A DNA stretch of 62,161 nt from Rhodospirillales bacterium (GCA_009377525.1 WHTW01000028.1:1-62161), one strand, 5' to 3'. Positions 1 through 9,582 are shown, counted from the first letter of the stretch. Numbers and translations: made by a program. Notes: a model not told the origin generated them from the sequence alone.

Positions 1-250
1 AATGATCAACCAGCTGTCCGGCGTTTTGCTGTCTCACCCGAGGGGTGCAGTCCAAACAAGAGGGTCGGGCGGAAATGCCGGAAAATCCTCGCGCCGCTGA
101 CAGCAGTGCATGCACGGCTTGGCGGATCCTCGGCCAGCCGGCTGCCAACAGGTCAAAGTCATCGTGAGGGGGTGACGACGTGCCTGACCCCCTCACCCAG
201 CCTCTCCCTCTAGCGGGGGAGAGGTGCATGACTTATGTGATGCGCCATCC
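1..250. other. Leading intergenic sequence upstream of rlmN
   Basis: I see no supported gene in these first 250 bases. They contain only the small CCTCTCCC palindrome close to rlmN. The sequence may hold the rlmN promoter or the 3' flank of a gene outside the window, but I find no clear promoter. Confidence 0.4.
201..224. repeat. Degenerate CCTCTCCC palindrome (family C)
   Basis: The arms CCTCTCCC and GGGAGAGG flank an 8-base centre. It resembles the longer family C palindromes at 38337, 42224 and 45125 and looks like a decayed or short copy. It lies directly upstream of the rlmN start. Confidence 0.5.
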
Positions 251-1408
251 ATGGCCCTCCTGTCCACCGAGCCTCTTCAGATCACCGAGCCGTTCCGCGG
301 CCGCAACGACACGCGCCGCAACCTGGTCGGCCTGTCGCGCGAGGAGCTGAAGGGAACGCTCGCCGAGGCGGGCCTGGAGCCGTTCCGCGCCCGCCAGGTC
401 TGGCAGTGGATCTACTGGCACGGCGTGCGCGACTTCGGATTGATGACCAACATCGCCAAGAAGACGCGCGATCGTCTGGCCGAGCTGTTCGTCGTCGAGC
501 GGCCCGAGATCGTCACCGAGCAGCGCTCGGTCGACGGCACGCGCAAGTGGCTGCTGCGCTTTCCCGACGGCAACGAGGCCGAGACCGTCAACATCCCCGA
601 GGAGGATCGCGGCTCGGTGTGCGTGTCGAGCCAGGTCGGCTGCACGCTCACCTGCAGCTTCTGCCACACCGGCACGCAGCCCTTGGTGCGCAACCTCAGC
701 CCCGCCGAGATCGTCGGTCAGTTCATGGTGGCGCGCGACAGCTACGGTGAGTGGCCGACGCCGACCGAGACCACGCGCATGCTCTCCAATATCGTCATGA
801 TGGGCATGGGTGAGCCGCTCTACAATTTCGACAACGTGGCGACGGCGCTCAGGATCGTCATGGACGAGCAGGGCATCGCGCTCTCCCGCCGCCGCATCAC
901 GCTGTCGACCTCGGGCGTCGTGCCCATGATCCCCAGGGTCGGCGAGGCGCTGGACGTCAACCTCGCGGTCTCCCTGCATGCGGTGAGCGACGCGGTGCGC
1001 GACACGCTGGTGCCGATCAACCGCAAATGGCCGATCGCCGAGCTCCTCAAGGCCTGCGCCGCCTATCCCGGCGCCAGGAACAGCCGGCGCATCACCTTCG
1101 AGTACGCCATGCTGAAGGGCGTCAACGACAGCGACGCCGACGCGCGCGAGCTGGTGCGGCTCCTGACGCCGATCCACGCCAAGGTGAACCTGATCCCGTT
1201 CAATCCCTGGCCGGGCGCGCCCTACGAGTGCAGCTCCAACAACCGCATGCACCGCTTCGCCGAGATCGTGAACGACGGTGGCTTGAGCGCCCCCATCCGC
1301 ACGCCGCGCGGCCGCGACATCCTCGCCGCCTGCGGCCAGCTCAAGAGTGCCAGCGCGCGCAAGCGCGGCGAGCGTGTACGTGACATCGAGGTCAAGGCCG
1401 GCGTTTGA
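251..1408 (+). CDS. rlmN: 23S rRNA/tRNA adenine-C2 methyltransferase RlmN
   Basis: Radical SAM enzyme that methylates C2 of A2503 in 23S rRNA and A37 in some tRNAs. The 385-residue protein has the CxxxCxxC cluster motif at C131, C135 and C138 ([12 protein letters not shown]). It also has the two extra cysteines of the RlmN/Cfr mechanism: C124, seven residues before the motif as in E. coli, and C361 near the C-terminus in ILAACGQLK. The family length and the conserved GMGEPLYN and LHAVSD segments fit. I chose the ATG at 251. A GTG at 224 would add nine residues of unlikely sequence partly encoded by a palindrome. It appears to be a single gene. Confidence 0.95.
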   Translation: MALLSTEPLQITEPFRGRNDTRRNLVGLSREELKGTLAEAGLEPFRARQVWQWIYWHGVRDFGLMTNIAKKTRDRLAELFVVERPEIVTEQRSVDGTRKWLLRFPDGNEAETVNIPEEDRGSVCVSSQVGCTLTCSFCHTGTQPLVRNLSPAEIVGQFMVARDSYGEWPTPTETTRMLSNIVMMGMGEPLYNFDNVATALRIVMDEQGIALSRRRITLSTSGVVPMIPRVGEALDVNLAVSLHAVSDAVRDTLVPINRKWPIAELLKACAAYPGARNSRRITFEYAMLKGVNDSDADARELVRLLTPIHAKVNLIPFNPWPGAPYECSSNNRMHRFAEIVNDGGLSAPIRTPRGRDILAACGQLKSASARKRGERVRDIEVKAGV

Positions 1409-1440
1409 CGTCTTCCTTCGCCCGACTGCAGACTAGCGCG

Positions 1441-1617
1441 ATGACTGAGATCAGGATGTCCACCAGAGGGCGCGTGGTCGTGCCCAAGGCGATTCGCGAC
1501 AAGCATCGTTGGCGCAAGGGCATGACGGTGATGGTGGAGGATCGACCTGAAGGCGTCTTGCTGACACTCGTCACCAAGAAGGCTAACGCCAAGAGTCAAA
1601 GGCGTCGAGGCCGATAG
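1441..1617 (+). CDS. Orphan AbrB/SpoVT-fold DNA-binding protein
   Basis: A 58-residue protein with the swapped-hairpin AbrB signature near the N-terminus (MSTRGRVVVPKAIRDKHRW), followed by GMTVMVED and a basic tail. Such proteins are usually antitoxins (MazE/VapB types) or small transition regulators that bind promoter DNA as dimers. I chose the ATG at 1441; an in-frame GTG/TTG-type start at 1405 adds unrelated residues. No toxin gene follows: the next gene is a convergent methyltransferase. It is therefore either an orphan antitoxin or a stand-alone regulator, which the sequence alone cannot decide. Confidence 0.75.
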   Translation: MTEIRMSTRGRVVVPKAIRDKHRWRKGMTVMVEDRPEGVLLTLVTKKANAKSQRRRGR

Positions 1618-1638
1618 CTGCCGTCGAGGCCGAGGGGC

Positions 1639-2664
1639 TTACCTATTGAACGCCGCGATCTTCGATAGGAAGGCGCGTTCGCTGGCGATGGGCTTCAATC
1701 CGGCCGCTTCGCCCCACGCTTCGACGCTGCCGTTGGCATACTCCGCATAGTACGGCTCGTGGAAATAATGCGGGAAGAGGTCGATCAGACCGTTCCATGA
1801 CGGCTGATCGCCCCTCTGGATCGAATCGACGATCACGACGAGGCCATCCGGCTTCAGCACGCGCGCCATCTCGGCCAACGCCTGTTGGCGGATCGTCTCG
1901 GGCAGCTCGTGCATCAGGAATGACGACACGACGAGGTCGAGGCTGGCATAGTCGAACGGCAGCTTCTCGGCGGCGCCCTCGATCAGTTTCACGCGCGCGG
2001 TCCGGCCGATCAGGCGGCGCGCCTCGACGAGATAGGGCGGGCTGAGATCGAGGCCGGTGAACTTCATGCCCGGCCAGGCATCATGCAGGAAGGCGAGCAG
2101 CCGGCCGGTGCCGCAGCCGACGTCGAGGCCCGCGAGATGGCGCTGGCTGCGGCCCACCATCCACTCGGCGATCGGCTTCATGGCACGGCGGCGCATGACG
2201 TCGGCGGCGCCGGTGAACAGCACTTCGACCTGGGTGTCGTAGATCGCGGCCGAATGCTCGCTGAGCCAGCCGTCGCTCTGGAAGTGGAAGTTCTGGCGGT
2301 AGTAGTCGGGCAGGCCGTCGCCCTGCTCGCCGGGCGGCAGCTCCTCGCTCTGGCCGTGGCGGCGCGCGTCGACCTGCGGCAGGTCGCGGAAATAGAGGAC
2401 GCTGCGGCGCAAAAACTCGCCGGGATCGAAGGACAAAGAGCGCGGTACTGGAAGGAGCCCGGCTTTGATGTCCTGCCATTCGCGCTCGAAGACGGCGCGC
2501 ATGTCCTTCGTCAGTTCGTCGCGCGAGGGCGTTGGCCCGACCGGAAAGTCGGGCTTGGGCATGGGCTTCAGCAGCCGGCGGCCGGCGGCATAGTGGCCGG
2601 CATACCAGGCGACACGCGCGGTCTGGCGCGCGGCATAGGTGAGGCGATCTAGGGCAGAGGCCAT
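1639..2664 (-). CDS. Class I SAM-dependent methyltransferase
   Basis: A 341-residue protein with a Rossmann-type methyltransferase domain in its C-terminal half. Motif I is LDVGCGTGRLLAF (about residues 180-192), and later motifs include GLDLSPPYL and VVSSFLMHELP. The first roughly 150 residues are a helical region seen in family members annotated as UbiE/Methyltransf_11-like. The substrate cannot be read from the sequence. It converges on the AbrB-like gene and is divergent from argG, with only about 110 bp between its start and the argG start, so the two may share a control region. Confidence 0.8.
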   Translation of the reverse strand: MASALDRLTYAARQTARVAWYAGHYAAGRRLLKPMPKPDFPVGPTPSRDELTKDMRAVFEREWQDIKAGLLPVPRSLSFDPGEFLRRSVLYFRDLPQVDARRHGQSEELPPGEQGDGLPDYYRQNFHFQSDGWLSEHSAAIYDTQVEVLFTGAADVMRRRAMKPIAEWMVGRSQRHLAGLDVGCGTGRLLAFLHDAWPGMKFTGLDLSPPYLVEARRLIGRTARVKLIEGAAEKLPFDYASLDLVVSSFLMHELPETIRQQALAEMARVLKPDGLVVIVDSIQRGDQPSWNGLIDLFPHYFHEPYYAEYANGSVEAWGEAAGLKPIASERAFLSKIAAFNR

Positions 2665-2775
2665 GGCTGAGCTTATCTCGGGAGCGATTATAGCGTCTTT
2701 GCGGCAGGCTTGCCCGGCTGGCTTCCGCCGCTATATTCGCGCGCCTTTACCGATCCGAACCGAAAGCCGGCCGCC

Positions 2776-4032
<1,257 letters not shown>

Positions 4033-4043
4033 GGATCATGCTT

Positions 4044-4102
4044 TTCCGGACCGCGCGCGTCCCGCGCGCTCATGAGGCGCGCGGGACGCGCGCGGTCCGG
4101 AA
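4044..4102. repeat. Long GC palindrome, family A (copy A1)
   Basis: A nearly perfect 59-bp inverted repeat with outer arms TTCCGGACCGCGCGCG and CGCGCGCGGTCCGGAA and the centre TCATGAG. Copies with the same outer arms lie at 24263-24340 and 32905-32973, and a variant lies at 53966-54040. It fills the gap between argG and the Lgt-like gene and could act as a bidirectional terminator, although no U-tract follows. Confidence 0.85.
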
Positions 4103-4105
4103 GAC

Positions 4106-4831
4106 ATGAGCTATTTCGGCTTGCCCTACATCCACGCCGTCTTCGATGTCACGGCGTGGCTTGCCTCGATGACGGTGTTCTGGTGGACCACGCGTCATCT
4201 CATTCCGGCTGAAGCGCTGCCCGCCAACCGCGTGGCGCATCCCGGCCTCTACGCCGTCACCGCCGGCGCCGGCGCGCTCTGCGGCGCGATGTTCTTCGGC
4301 ACGGCGAATGCGCTGCTCTCCGGCCTGCATGCACTGGGCTTCTCCATGGTGGGCGGCATCGCCGGCGCCATCGCCGCTGTCGAAGCGTTCAAGCGCTTCA
4401 CCGGCGTCAAGGGCTCGACCGGCATCGTCTTCGCCGCCCCCTTCGCCGCCACCGTGGCGGTCGGCCGGCTGGGCTGCTTCTTCTCAGGCCTTGCCGATTT
4501 CACCTACGGCACGCCGACCGGCGTTCCCTGGGCCGTCGATTTCGGCGACGGCATCGGCCGCCATCCCGTGCAGCTCTACGAATCGCTCGCCATGGCGGCG
4601 ATTTTCGTCGTGCTGATCCAGCGTTTCATCGCTCGCGACCGCTTCTGGCTGAAGAACGGCTTCTATCTCACGGTCGGCTGGTACGGCCTGCAACGCTTCG
4701 TCTGGGAGTTCTTCAAACCCTATGCAACGCTCGCCGGCCCGTTCAATCTGTTCCACTTGGTGTGTCTCGCCCTGGTCCTGTACGCTGGCGTGATGATCCG
4801 CCGAGGGAGCAGGGCATGTACGACGGCGTAA
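4106..4831 (+). CDS. Lgt-like integral membrane protein with altered active-site motifs
   Basis: A 241-residue polytopic protein of the prolipoprotein diacylglyceryl transferase (Lgt) fold, with about seven hydrophobic segments. The Lgt signature region is recognisable as GRLGCFFSGL (residues 120-129), followed by HPVQLYES. Known Lgt enzymes need a histidine in an HGG motif and an asparagine in GRxGN. Here the equivalent positions appear to be V82 (SMVGGIAG) and C124, while R121 is kept. It is therefore probably not the housekeeping lipoprotein enzyme but a paralogue acting on another lipid or acceptor. It overlaps the following radical SAM gene by 16 bases, so the two are very likely co-translated. 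Confidence 0.75.
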   Translation: MSYFGLPYIHAVFDVTAWLASMTVFWWTTRHLIPAEALPANRVAHPGLYAVTAGAGALCGAMFFGTANALLSGLHALGFSMVGGIAGAIAAVEAFKRFTGVKGSTGIVFAAPFAATVAVGRLGCFFSGLADFTYGTPTGVPWAVDFGDGIGRHPVQLYESLAMAAIFVVLIQRFIARDRFWLKNGFYLTVGWYGLQRFVWEFFKPYATLAGPFNLFHLVCLALVLYAGVMIRRGSRACTTA

Positions 4832-6348
4832 AGCGCAAACTGTCCGGCTCCAAAGAGCCGGACAGCTTGCGTGTGAACGAGGCACCTGGAACAACGCGTT
4901 TCCAATCGGTTGGAACCGCAAGCGGTTCCAACCGATTGGAAGCCGCGCTACCACGCAAGGCGGCACCCTACCTCTTCCTCGGCCAGACCACCTCCCTCTG
5001 CGAGACCTGTCTCGGCCTGGTGCCGGCCAAGATCGTCGAGGAGGACGGCGGCATCTACTATTCCAAGCGCTGCCCCGAGCACGGCGTGATGAAGACCCTG
5101 GTGTCGGACGACCCGGTCTACTGGCGGCGCACCCTGGAATACCTCAAGCCCGGCGACCGGCCCCTGGCGCCGTTCACCCGGACCGAACGCGGCTGCCCGT
5201 GGGATTGCGGCCTCTGCCCCGACCACGAGCAGCATTCGTGCCTGGCGATCGTCGAGATCAACGAGGCCTGCAACCTCGCCTGCCCGGTGTGCTTTGCCGA
5301 TTCATCGCCCAAGCGGAACAGCCATCGCAGCCTCAGCGAGGTCGAGTTCATGCTTGACGCCCTGGTGAGGAGCGAAGGCGAGCCCGACCTGGTGCAGATC
5401 TCGGGCGGCGAGCCCACCATCCATCCGCAGATCCTCGACATCCTCGCTGCCGCCCGCCGCCGCCCCATCAAGCACGTGATGCTGAACACCAACGGCATCC
5501 GCATCGCCGAGGATCCGGCCTTCTGCGACGCGCTGGCCGCGCTGCGCCCTGGCTTCGAGGTCTACCTGCAGTTCGATTCGCTCAATGACGAGGCGCTGAA
5601 GAATCTGCGCGGCGCCGCGCTTTCACGTATCCGCCGCCAGGCGTTGGCCAAACTCGAGGCGCGCAACATCTCGACGACGCTGGTCTGCACGGTGAAGCGC
5701 GGCGTCAACGACAGCGAGATCGGCGACATCGTGCGCCACGCGCTGAAATACAAATGCGTGCGCGGCATCAACTTCCAGCCCGTCCAGGACGCCGGCCGCA
5801 ACGAAGGCTTCGATCCCAAGACCAACCGCATCGTGCTGTCGGAGATCCGCCGCCGCATCGTCGAGGAGTCGGGCGTGTTCGCCGACGGCGACATGATCCC
5901 ACTGCCCTGCAATCCCGCCTCGATCTCGATCGGCTACGGCGTGCGCGACGGCGAGAAGGTGATCCCGCTCACCTCGCTGGTGCCGCGCGAGGCGCTGCTG
6001 CCCGCGATGCCCAACGCCATCTCCTTCGAGAAGTACCCCGAGCTGCGCCAGCGCTTCGTCGATCTCTTGTCGCTGTCTACCGCCGACACCAACACCGCCG
6101 AGCGGCTGGGCTCGCTGCTGTGCTGCCTGCCCGACGTGCCGATGCCCGAGGGCTCGGGCTACGAGAACGTCTTTCGCGTCACCATCGTGGAGTTCCTCGA
6201 CCGCTTCAATTTCTGCCTGGGCAACGTCAAGCGCTCCTGCGTCCATTTCGTGACCCCGGACGGCGCCATCATCCCGTTCGACACCTACAACACCTTCTAT
6301 CGACCGGGTGCCGCCGGGAACGCTCGCTTGGCGCAAGCGAGGCGATGA
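4816..6348 (+). CDS. COG1964 radical SAM enzyme, tetraether-synthase (Tes)-like
   Basis: A 510-residue multi-cluster radical SAM protein. Reading in order, it has a Zn/rubredoxin-like site (C62xxC65 plus RC86PEHG), a GCPWDCGLCPDH cluster motif (C127, C131, C134), the radical SAM motif CNLACPVC (C152, C156, C159), ISGGEP, and a C-terminal Cys-rich part (LLCCLPD, FNFCLGNVKRSCVHF, PDGAIIPF). This arrangement matches the MJ0619/Tes family. Its archaeal members join lipid chains by C-C coupling; bacterial members are largely uncharacterised. The ATG at 4816 follows a GGGAG ribosome site. About residues 6-45 are encoded by a double-hairpin repeat and are not expected in homologues. It forms an operon with the Lgt-like gene before it and two small membrane genes after it. 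A role in membrane-lipid modification is inferred. Confidence 0.85.
   Translation: MYDGVKRKLSGSKEPDSLRVNEAPGTTRFQSVGTASGSNRLEAALPRKAAPYLFLGQTTSLCETCLGLVPAKIVEEDGGIYYSKRCPEHGVMKTLVSDDPVYWRRTLEYLKPGDRPLAPFTRTERGCPWDCGLCPDHEQHSCLAIVEINEACNLACPVCFADSSPKRNSHRSLSEVEFMLDALVRSEGEPDLVQISGGEPTIHPQILDILAAARRRPIKHVMLNTNGIRIAEDPAFCDALAALRPGFEVYLQFDSLNDEALKNLRGAALSRIRRQALAKLEARNISTTLVCTVKRGVNDSEIGDIVRHALKYKCVRGINFQPVQDAGRNEGFDPKTNRIVLSEIRRRIVEESGVFADGDMIPLPCNPASISIGYGVRDGEKVIPLTSLVPREALLPAMPNAISFEKYPELRQRFVDLLSLSTADTNTAERLGSLLCCLPDVPMPEGSGYENVFRVTIVEFLDRFNFCLGNVKRSCVHFVTPDGAIIPFDTYNTFYRPGAAGNARLAQARR
4834..4941. repeat. Double-hairpin element, family B (copy B1, inverted), inside a coding region
   Basis: Two adjacent hairpins. 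The first, 4834-4871, has arms around CTGTCCGGCTC and GAGCCGGACAG. The second is a perfect 42-bp inverted repeat at 4900-4941 containing GGTTGGAACCGC and GCGGTTCCAACC. It is the family B element in the opposite orientation to copies B2-B5. The whole unit is 108 bp, a multiple of three. It lies within the radical SAM reading frame and introduces no stop. Confidence 0.9.
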
Positions 6349-6545
6349 ACAATCGAACACCCGAGGCACCGGCAGGCATTCTTGCCTCCGGTATACTATT
6401 GTTGGCTGTCAGCCTGGGCCGTGTTGTCTCGGTTCGGGAGTGGAGGTGGTCGGCTCTCGTACTTGCCTCACCGCTGCTTCTTTTAGGGAGTGTCCTGGTG
6501 ATCTTGGGATGGCTGCGCAATCGACGGTGGCACCGCGGTGGCTGA
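6345..6545 (+). CDS. Small two-segment membrane protein
   Basis: A 66-residue protein with two hydrophobic stretches (GILASGILLLAVSLG and ALVLASPLLLLGSVLVILGW) and a basic, Trp/Arg-rich C-terminus. Its ATG overlaps the stop of the radical SAM gene as ATGA, which supports translational coupling. I do not recognise a family. The context suggests a small membrane subunit or adaptor of the Lgt-like/radical SAM cluster. Confidence 0.6.
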   Translation: MNNRTPEAPAGILASGILLLAVSLGRVVSVREWRWSALVLASPLLLLGSVLVILGWLRNRRWHRGG

Positions 6546-6786
6546 CGACCCTGTGCCGCCGCCGCCCCCGGTCCATCCGCAGCCGCCGGCGAAAGGCCGC
6601 GGACTCGGCTGGTTCTTCGCCATTTCCGGCTCGATCGTCCTGTTGCTGACACTGGGCTGCATCCTGACTGTCACCGATGGCAATCTCCTCAACGACATGG
6701 GCGGCATCGCCATCTTGTGCGGCTCGCCGACCCTGATCCTGGGCGGCGTCTTTCTTTGGCTGGGCTCGCGCCGCCTGAAGCGATAG
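6538..6786 (+). CDS. Small proline-rich membrane protein
   Basis: An 82-residue protein starting at a GTG that overlaps the previous gene by eight bases. A short cytoplasmic-looking Pro-rich head (VPPPPPVHPQPP) precedes two hydrophobic segments (WFFAISGSIVLLLTLGC and GIAILCGSPTLILGGVFLWL) and a basic end. No family is recognised. Its layout is like that of the preceding gene, so the two may be related components of the same membrane system. Confidence 0.6.
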   Translation: MADDPVPPPPPVHPQPPAKGRGLGWFFAISGSIVLLLTLGCILTVTDGNLLNDMGGIAILCGSPTLILGGVFLWLGSRRLKR

Positions 6787-6792
6787 CGCAGC

Positions 6793-6898
6793 TTCCACGC
6801 AGATGGAACCGCGTGCGGTTCCATCTGCGTGGAAATGCGTTGTTCCGACAACGCGATCACAGGGCGCAATCCGTCCGGCTGATTCCAGCAGGACGGAT
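6793..6898. repeat. Double-hairpin element, family B (copy B2)
   Basis: Hairpin 1 is a perfect 42-bp repeat at 6793-6834 (arms containing GATGGAACCGC and GCGGTTCCATC). The spacer begins with ATGCGTTGTT, and hairpin 2 at 6869-6898 has arms ATCCGTCC and GGACGGAT. The element ends just before TAGTGCTATAA, about 50 bp upstream of the rhomboid gene, so it may carry or adjoin that gene's promoter. Confidence 0.85.
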
Positions 6899-6950
6899 AG
6901 TGCTATAAGCAAGCGTTACGACAGCGCCAGGGTTGGAACGGAGCAGCCGG

Positions 6951-7607
6951 ATGCCTTTCGACAACAGCGACCGCCGGGGGCGGGGACGCGGCACGGGCGA
7001 GCGGGCGATCAATTTGCCGCCGGCGGTGATGTGGCTGATCGGCATCAACGTCGCGGTCCAGCTCCTGCGCAGCCTGCTGGGCGAGGAGACCGACAACGTC
7101 ATCATCCTGATGTTCGGCCTGGTGCCGGCCGCCTACACCGGCGGCGGCAGCGATCTCCTGACCCAGATCGCCTCGCCCATCACCTACCAGTTCCTGCATG
7201 GCGGCTGGATGCATCTCGTCATCAACATGGTGACGCTGGCGGCGTTCGGTACGCCGGTCGAGCGCATGCTGGGCGTGCGCCGCTTCGTTTTCTTCTATCT
7301 CTCGGCCGGCATCGTCGCGGGCTTCGTGCAGGTGCTGCTCTACCCCGACTCGATCGATCCGGTGATCGGCGCGTCGGGCGCCATCTCGGGCGTGTTCGGC
7401 GCCGTGCTGATGCTGATGCGCTACACCGGCAACCTGCCCTCGCTCTATCCCATCGCCGGCATCTGGATCGCCATCAACCTCTTCTTCGGCCTGTTCGGCG
7501 GCATGCCGGGGTCGGGCGGCGAGCAGATCGCCTGGGCGGCCCATGTCGGCGGCTTCGTCTACGGCCTGCTGGCCATCCGCTTCTTCGCGCCGCGCCACCT
7601 GACATAG
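6951..7607 (+). CDS. Rhomboid family intramembrane serine protease
   Basis: A 218-residue protein with about six membrane segments that cleaves membrane proteins within the bilayer. The catalytic serine lies in GASGAISG (S142) and the catalytic histidine in WAAHVGGF (H198). The HGGWMHLVINM segment supplies the conserved His/Asn residues. I chose the ATG at 6951; an upstream start would add a few residues. The stop is nine bases before the GTG of the histidine kinase gene, so the two probably share a transcript. Confidence 0.9.
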   Translation: MPFDNSDRRGRGRGTGERAINLPPAVMWLIGINVAVQLLRSLLGEETDNVIILMFGLVPAAYTGGGSDLLTQIASPITYQFLHGGWMHLVINMVTLAAFGTPVERMLGVRRFVFFYLSAGIVAGFVQVLLYPDSIDPVIGASGAISGVFGAVLMLMRYTGNLPSLYPIAGIWIAINLFFGLFGGMPGSGGEQIAWAAHVGGFVYGLLAIRFFAPRHLT

Positions 7608-7616
7608 GGAGGCGCC

Positions 7617-8999
7617 GTGGCCGACCAGCCCGTCCCCTTGCGCCGCTATTTCGCCGCCAATGGCGTGGCACTGGCGCCGTCCTTCGCCGCGCTGCTGGCC
7701 TTGTACTGGTCGGGCCATCTCGCCGGCCGGCCGACGCTGATCGCCATGGCCGGCATCGCCGTGGTCACGGTCTGGCTGGTGCAGCGCTATCTCGGCTCGC
7801 TGGCCCGCTTCGCCCGTTTCGTCGGCGAACTGTCGGACGAGCGCGAGCCGGTGATGCCGCGGCTCTCCTTCGCGCCCGCCACCGAGGAGCTGGCGACGGC
7901 GGCGGCCCAGCTCTCGGCCGGCTGGCGCCGCCAGCGCGCCTCGATCGACAATCTCGCGGCTTCCGCCCAGGCGATCGTCGATGGCCTGCCCGATCCGCTG
8001 ATCGCCGTCGATCGCGGCCGCCGCATCGTGCGCACCAACCTTGCCGCCCGTCAGTTGCTGGGCGCTGCCGGCGCCGAGCGCGATCTCTCCACCATGTTCC
8101 GCCAGCCGCAGCTGCTGGCCGCCATCGACGGGCTGCTCGACACCGCCGACGGCAACTTCACCGGCCCCGACCAGACCGCCGTCGAGTTCGTGCTGCCGGG
8201 CCCGCCCGAGCTCGACATGGTGGCTCACTTGCGCCGCCTGCCGCGTGCGGCGGCCGACGGCTCGCTGGCGCTGATCGTGCTGCACGACACGACGGCGCTG
8301 CGCCGCGCCGAGCGCATGCGCGCCGACTTCGTCGCCAATGCCAGCCACGAGCTCAAGACGCCGATCGCGGGCCTGGCCGGTTTCATCGAGACCCTGCGCG
8401 GCCCGGCGCGAGATGACGCGAGCGCGCGCGAGCGCTTCCTCGGCATCATGGCCGAGCAGGCCGAGCGCATGCGCCGCCTGGTCGACGATCTCCTGATGCT
8501 GTCGCGCATCGAGCAGCACGAGCATGCCCGGCCCGACACCGCGATCGACGTCGACCGCGTGCTGAAGGGCGTGCTCGACCTGCTGCAGCTCAAGGCGAGC
8601 GCGCGCAAGGTGGCGCTCGAGCTCGCCGTCGAGCCGGAGCTGCCGCGCGCCGTCGGCGACTACGACGAGCTCACCATCGTCTTCCAGAACCTGGTCGACA
8701 ACGCGATCAAGTACGCCAAGCCCAACACCACGGTGCGCGTGGCGGCGCGCGCGATGGGCCGCGACCGCGTCGCCGTCGCCGTCGCGGACGAGGGCGACGG
8801 CATCCCCGCCAACCACCTGCCGCGCCTCACCGAGCGCTTCTACCGCGTCGACGCCGCGCGCTCGCGCCAGCTCGGCGGCACGGGGCTCGGGCTCGCCATC
8901 GTCAAGCACGTGGTCAACCGCCATCGCGGCCGGCTCGACATCCAGAGCACACCTGGCAAGGGCTCGACCTTCACGGTGATGTTGCCGGCAGCGGATTGA
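7617..8999 (+). CDS. phoR: PhoR-type sensor histidine kinase
   Basis: A 460-residue membrane histidine kinase. Two N-terminal hydrophobic segments are followed by a PAS-like region (AIVDGLPDPLIAVDRGRRIV), the HisKA box NASHELKTP with phospho-acceptor H244, and a HATPase domain with QNLVDNAIKYA, DEGDGIP and GGTGLGLAIVKH. The order TM-PAS-HisKA-HATPase and the sequence style fit PhoR, the phosphate sensor partner of PhoB. It is not next to the pst-phoB operon at 27.5-32.9 kb, which has no kinase gene of its own, so pairing with that PhoB is an inference. It starts with GTG. The last 29 bases overlap the convergent broken regulator gene. Confidence 0.8.
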   Translation: MADQPVPLRRYFAANGVALAPSFAALLALYWSGHLAGRPTLIAMAGIAVVTVWLVQRYLGSLARFARFVGELSDEREPVMPRLSFAPATEELATAAAQLSAGWRRQRASIDNLAASAQAIVDGLPDPLIAVDRGRRIVRTNLAARQLLGAAGAERDLSTMFRQPQLLAAIDGLLDTADGNFTGPDQTAVEFVLPGPPELDMVAHLRRLPRAAADGSLALIVLHDTTALRRAERMRADFVANASHELKTPIAGLAGFIETLRGPARDDASARERFLGIMAEQAERMRRLVDDLLMLSRIEQHEHARPDTAIDVDRVLKGVLDLLQLKASARKVALELAVEPELPRAVGDYDELTIVFQNLVDNAIKYAKPNTTVRVAARAMGRDRVAVAVADEGDGIPANHLPRLTERFYRVDAARSRQLGGTGLGLAIVKHVVNRHRGRLDIQSTPGKGSTFTVMLPAAD

Positions 9000-9539
9000 G
9001 CAGCCCGATCGTCGCCAGCAGCCGATCGAATCGCGGCTCGCCGCGCAATGGCCGGAACGGCGGGAACTCGGCGATGAAGGGCGCATTGTCGGCGCGCTCG
9101 TCCACACAGCGTTCCAGGGCATGGAGTGCCTGCGCCCGCTCGAACAGGCCGAGCGCCTTCAGCGCCGGCACGCGCTCGGCCTGGCTGAGCTGGTAGCGTG
9201 CCTCGCGTTGCGCCTGGAGGGATTCCGACGAAGCCTGCCCGTTCACCGCGCGCACCGGCAGCGCCAGCCGATAGCCGCTCTTGGCCACCGTCTCGATGCA
9301 GCCGCCGCCTAGCGCCTTGCGCAGGGCGGAGATATGGACAGTGAGGTTGCGGTCCTCGACGATGACCTCGGGCCAGAGCTGGGCGTTGAAGGTCTGGCGA
9401 TCGACCAGCCGGCCTCGGCTTCGACGAGCAGCCGCAGCACGTCGAGCGTCTTGCCCGTGACGGGCACGCGTTCACCCTGCCGCGTCAGCCGCCGCTCGGG
9501 AGTGTCGAGGACGAACGCGCCGAATTCGTACAACGCCAC
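8971..9539 (-). pseudogene. Frameshifted winged-helix (OmpR/CadC-type) regulator
   Basis: The N-terminal part (MALYEFGAFVLDTPERRLTR, then VPVTGKTLDVLRLLVEAEAGW) and the downstream part in another frame (LVDRQTFNAQLWPE, NLTVHISALRKALGGG, VAKSGYRLALP) together form one trans-activation C type winged-helix domain. A single missing base near 9405-9412 separates them. After the domain come about 90 residues of unrecognised sequence ending at 8971. It is either a real pseudogene or an assembly error. Two tandem-repeat operator candidates lie upstream. Confidence 0.75.
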
Positions 9540-9562
9540 GCCGGTTCTCCGCTTCGGCCAGC

Positions 9563-9582
9563 TTTTGACCTTTTTTTGACCT
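9563..9582. promoter_or_regulatory. Tandem TTTGACC operator candidate
   Basis: TTTTGACCTTTTTTTGACCT contains two TTTGACC direct repeats 11 bp apart, the spacing used by OmpR-type winged-helix regulators. It lies 24-43 bp upstream of the broken regulator's start, between it and the divergent autotransporter gene. Confidence 0.45.

Noticed and set aside
1405..1617. A toxin-antitoxin pair at the AbrB-like gene
   Set aside because: No toxin-sized gene follows or precedes it. The next gene is a convergent methyltransferase.
4106..4831. Housekeeping lgt (prolipoprotein diacylglyceryl transferase)
   Set aside because: The fold fits, but the HGG histidine and GRxGN asparagine appear replaced, and the protein is shorter than typical Lgt.
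6903..9122. A 739-codon minus-strand frame opposite the rhomboid and PhoR genes
   Set aside because: Antisense shadow with no recognisable motifs. The plus-strand proteins have complete catalytic motifs.
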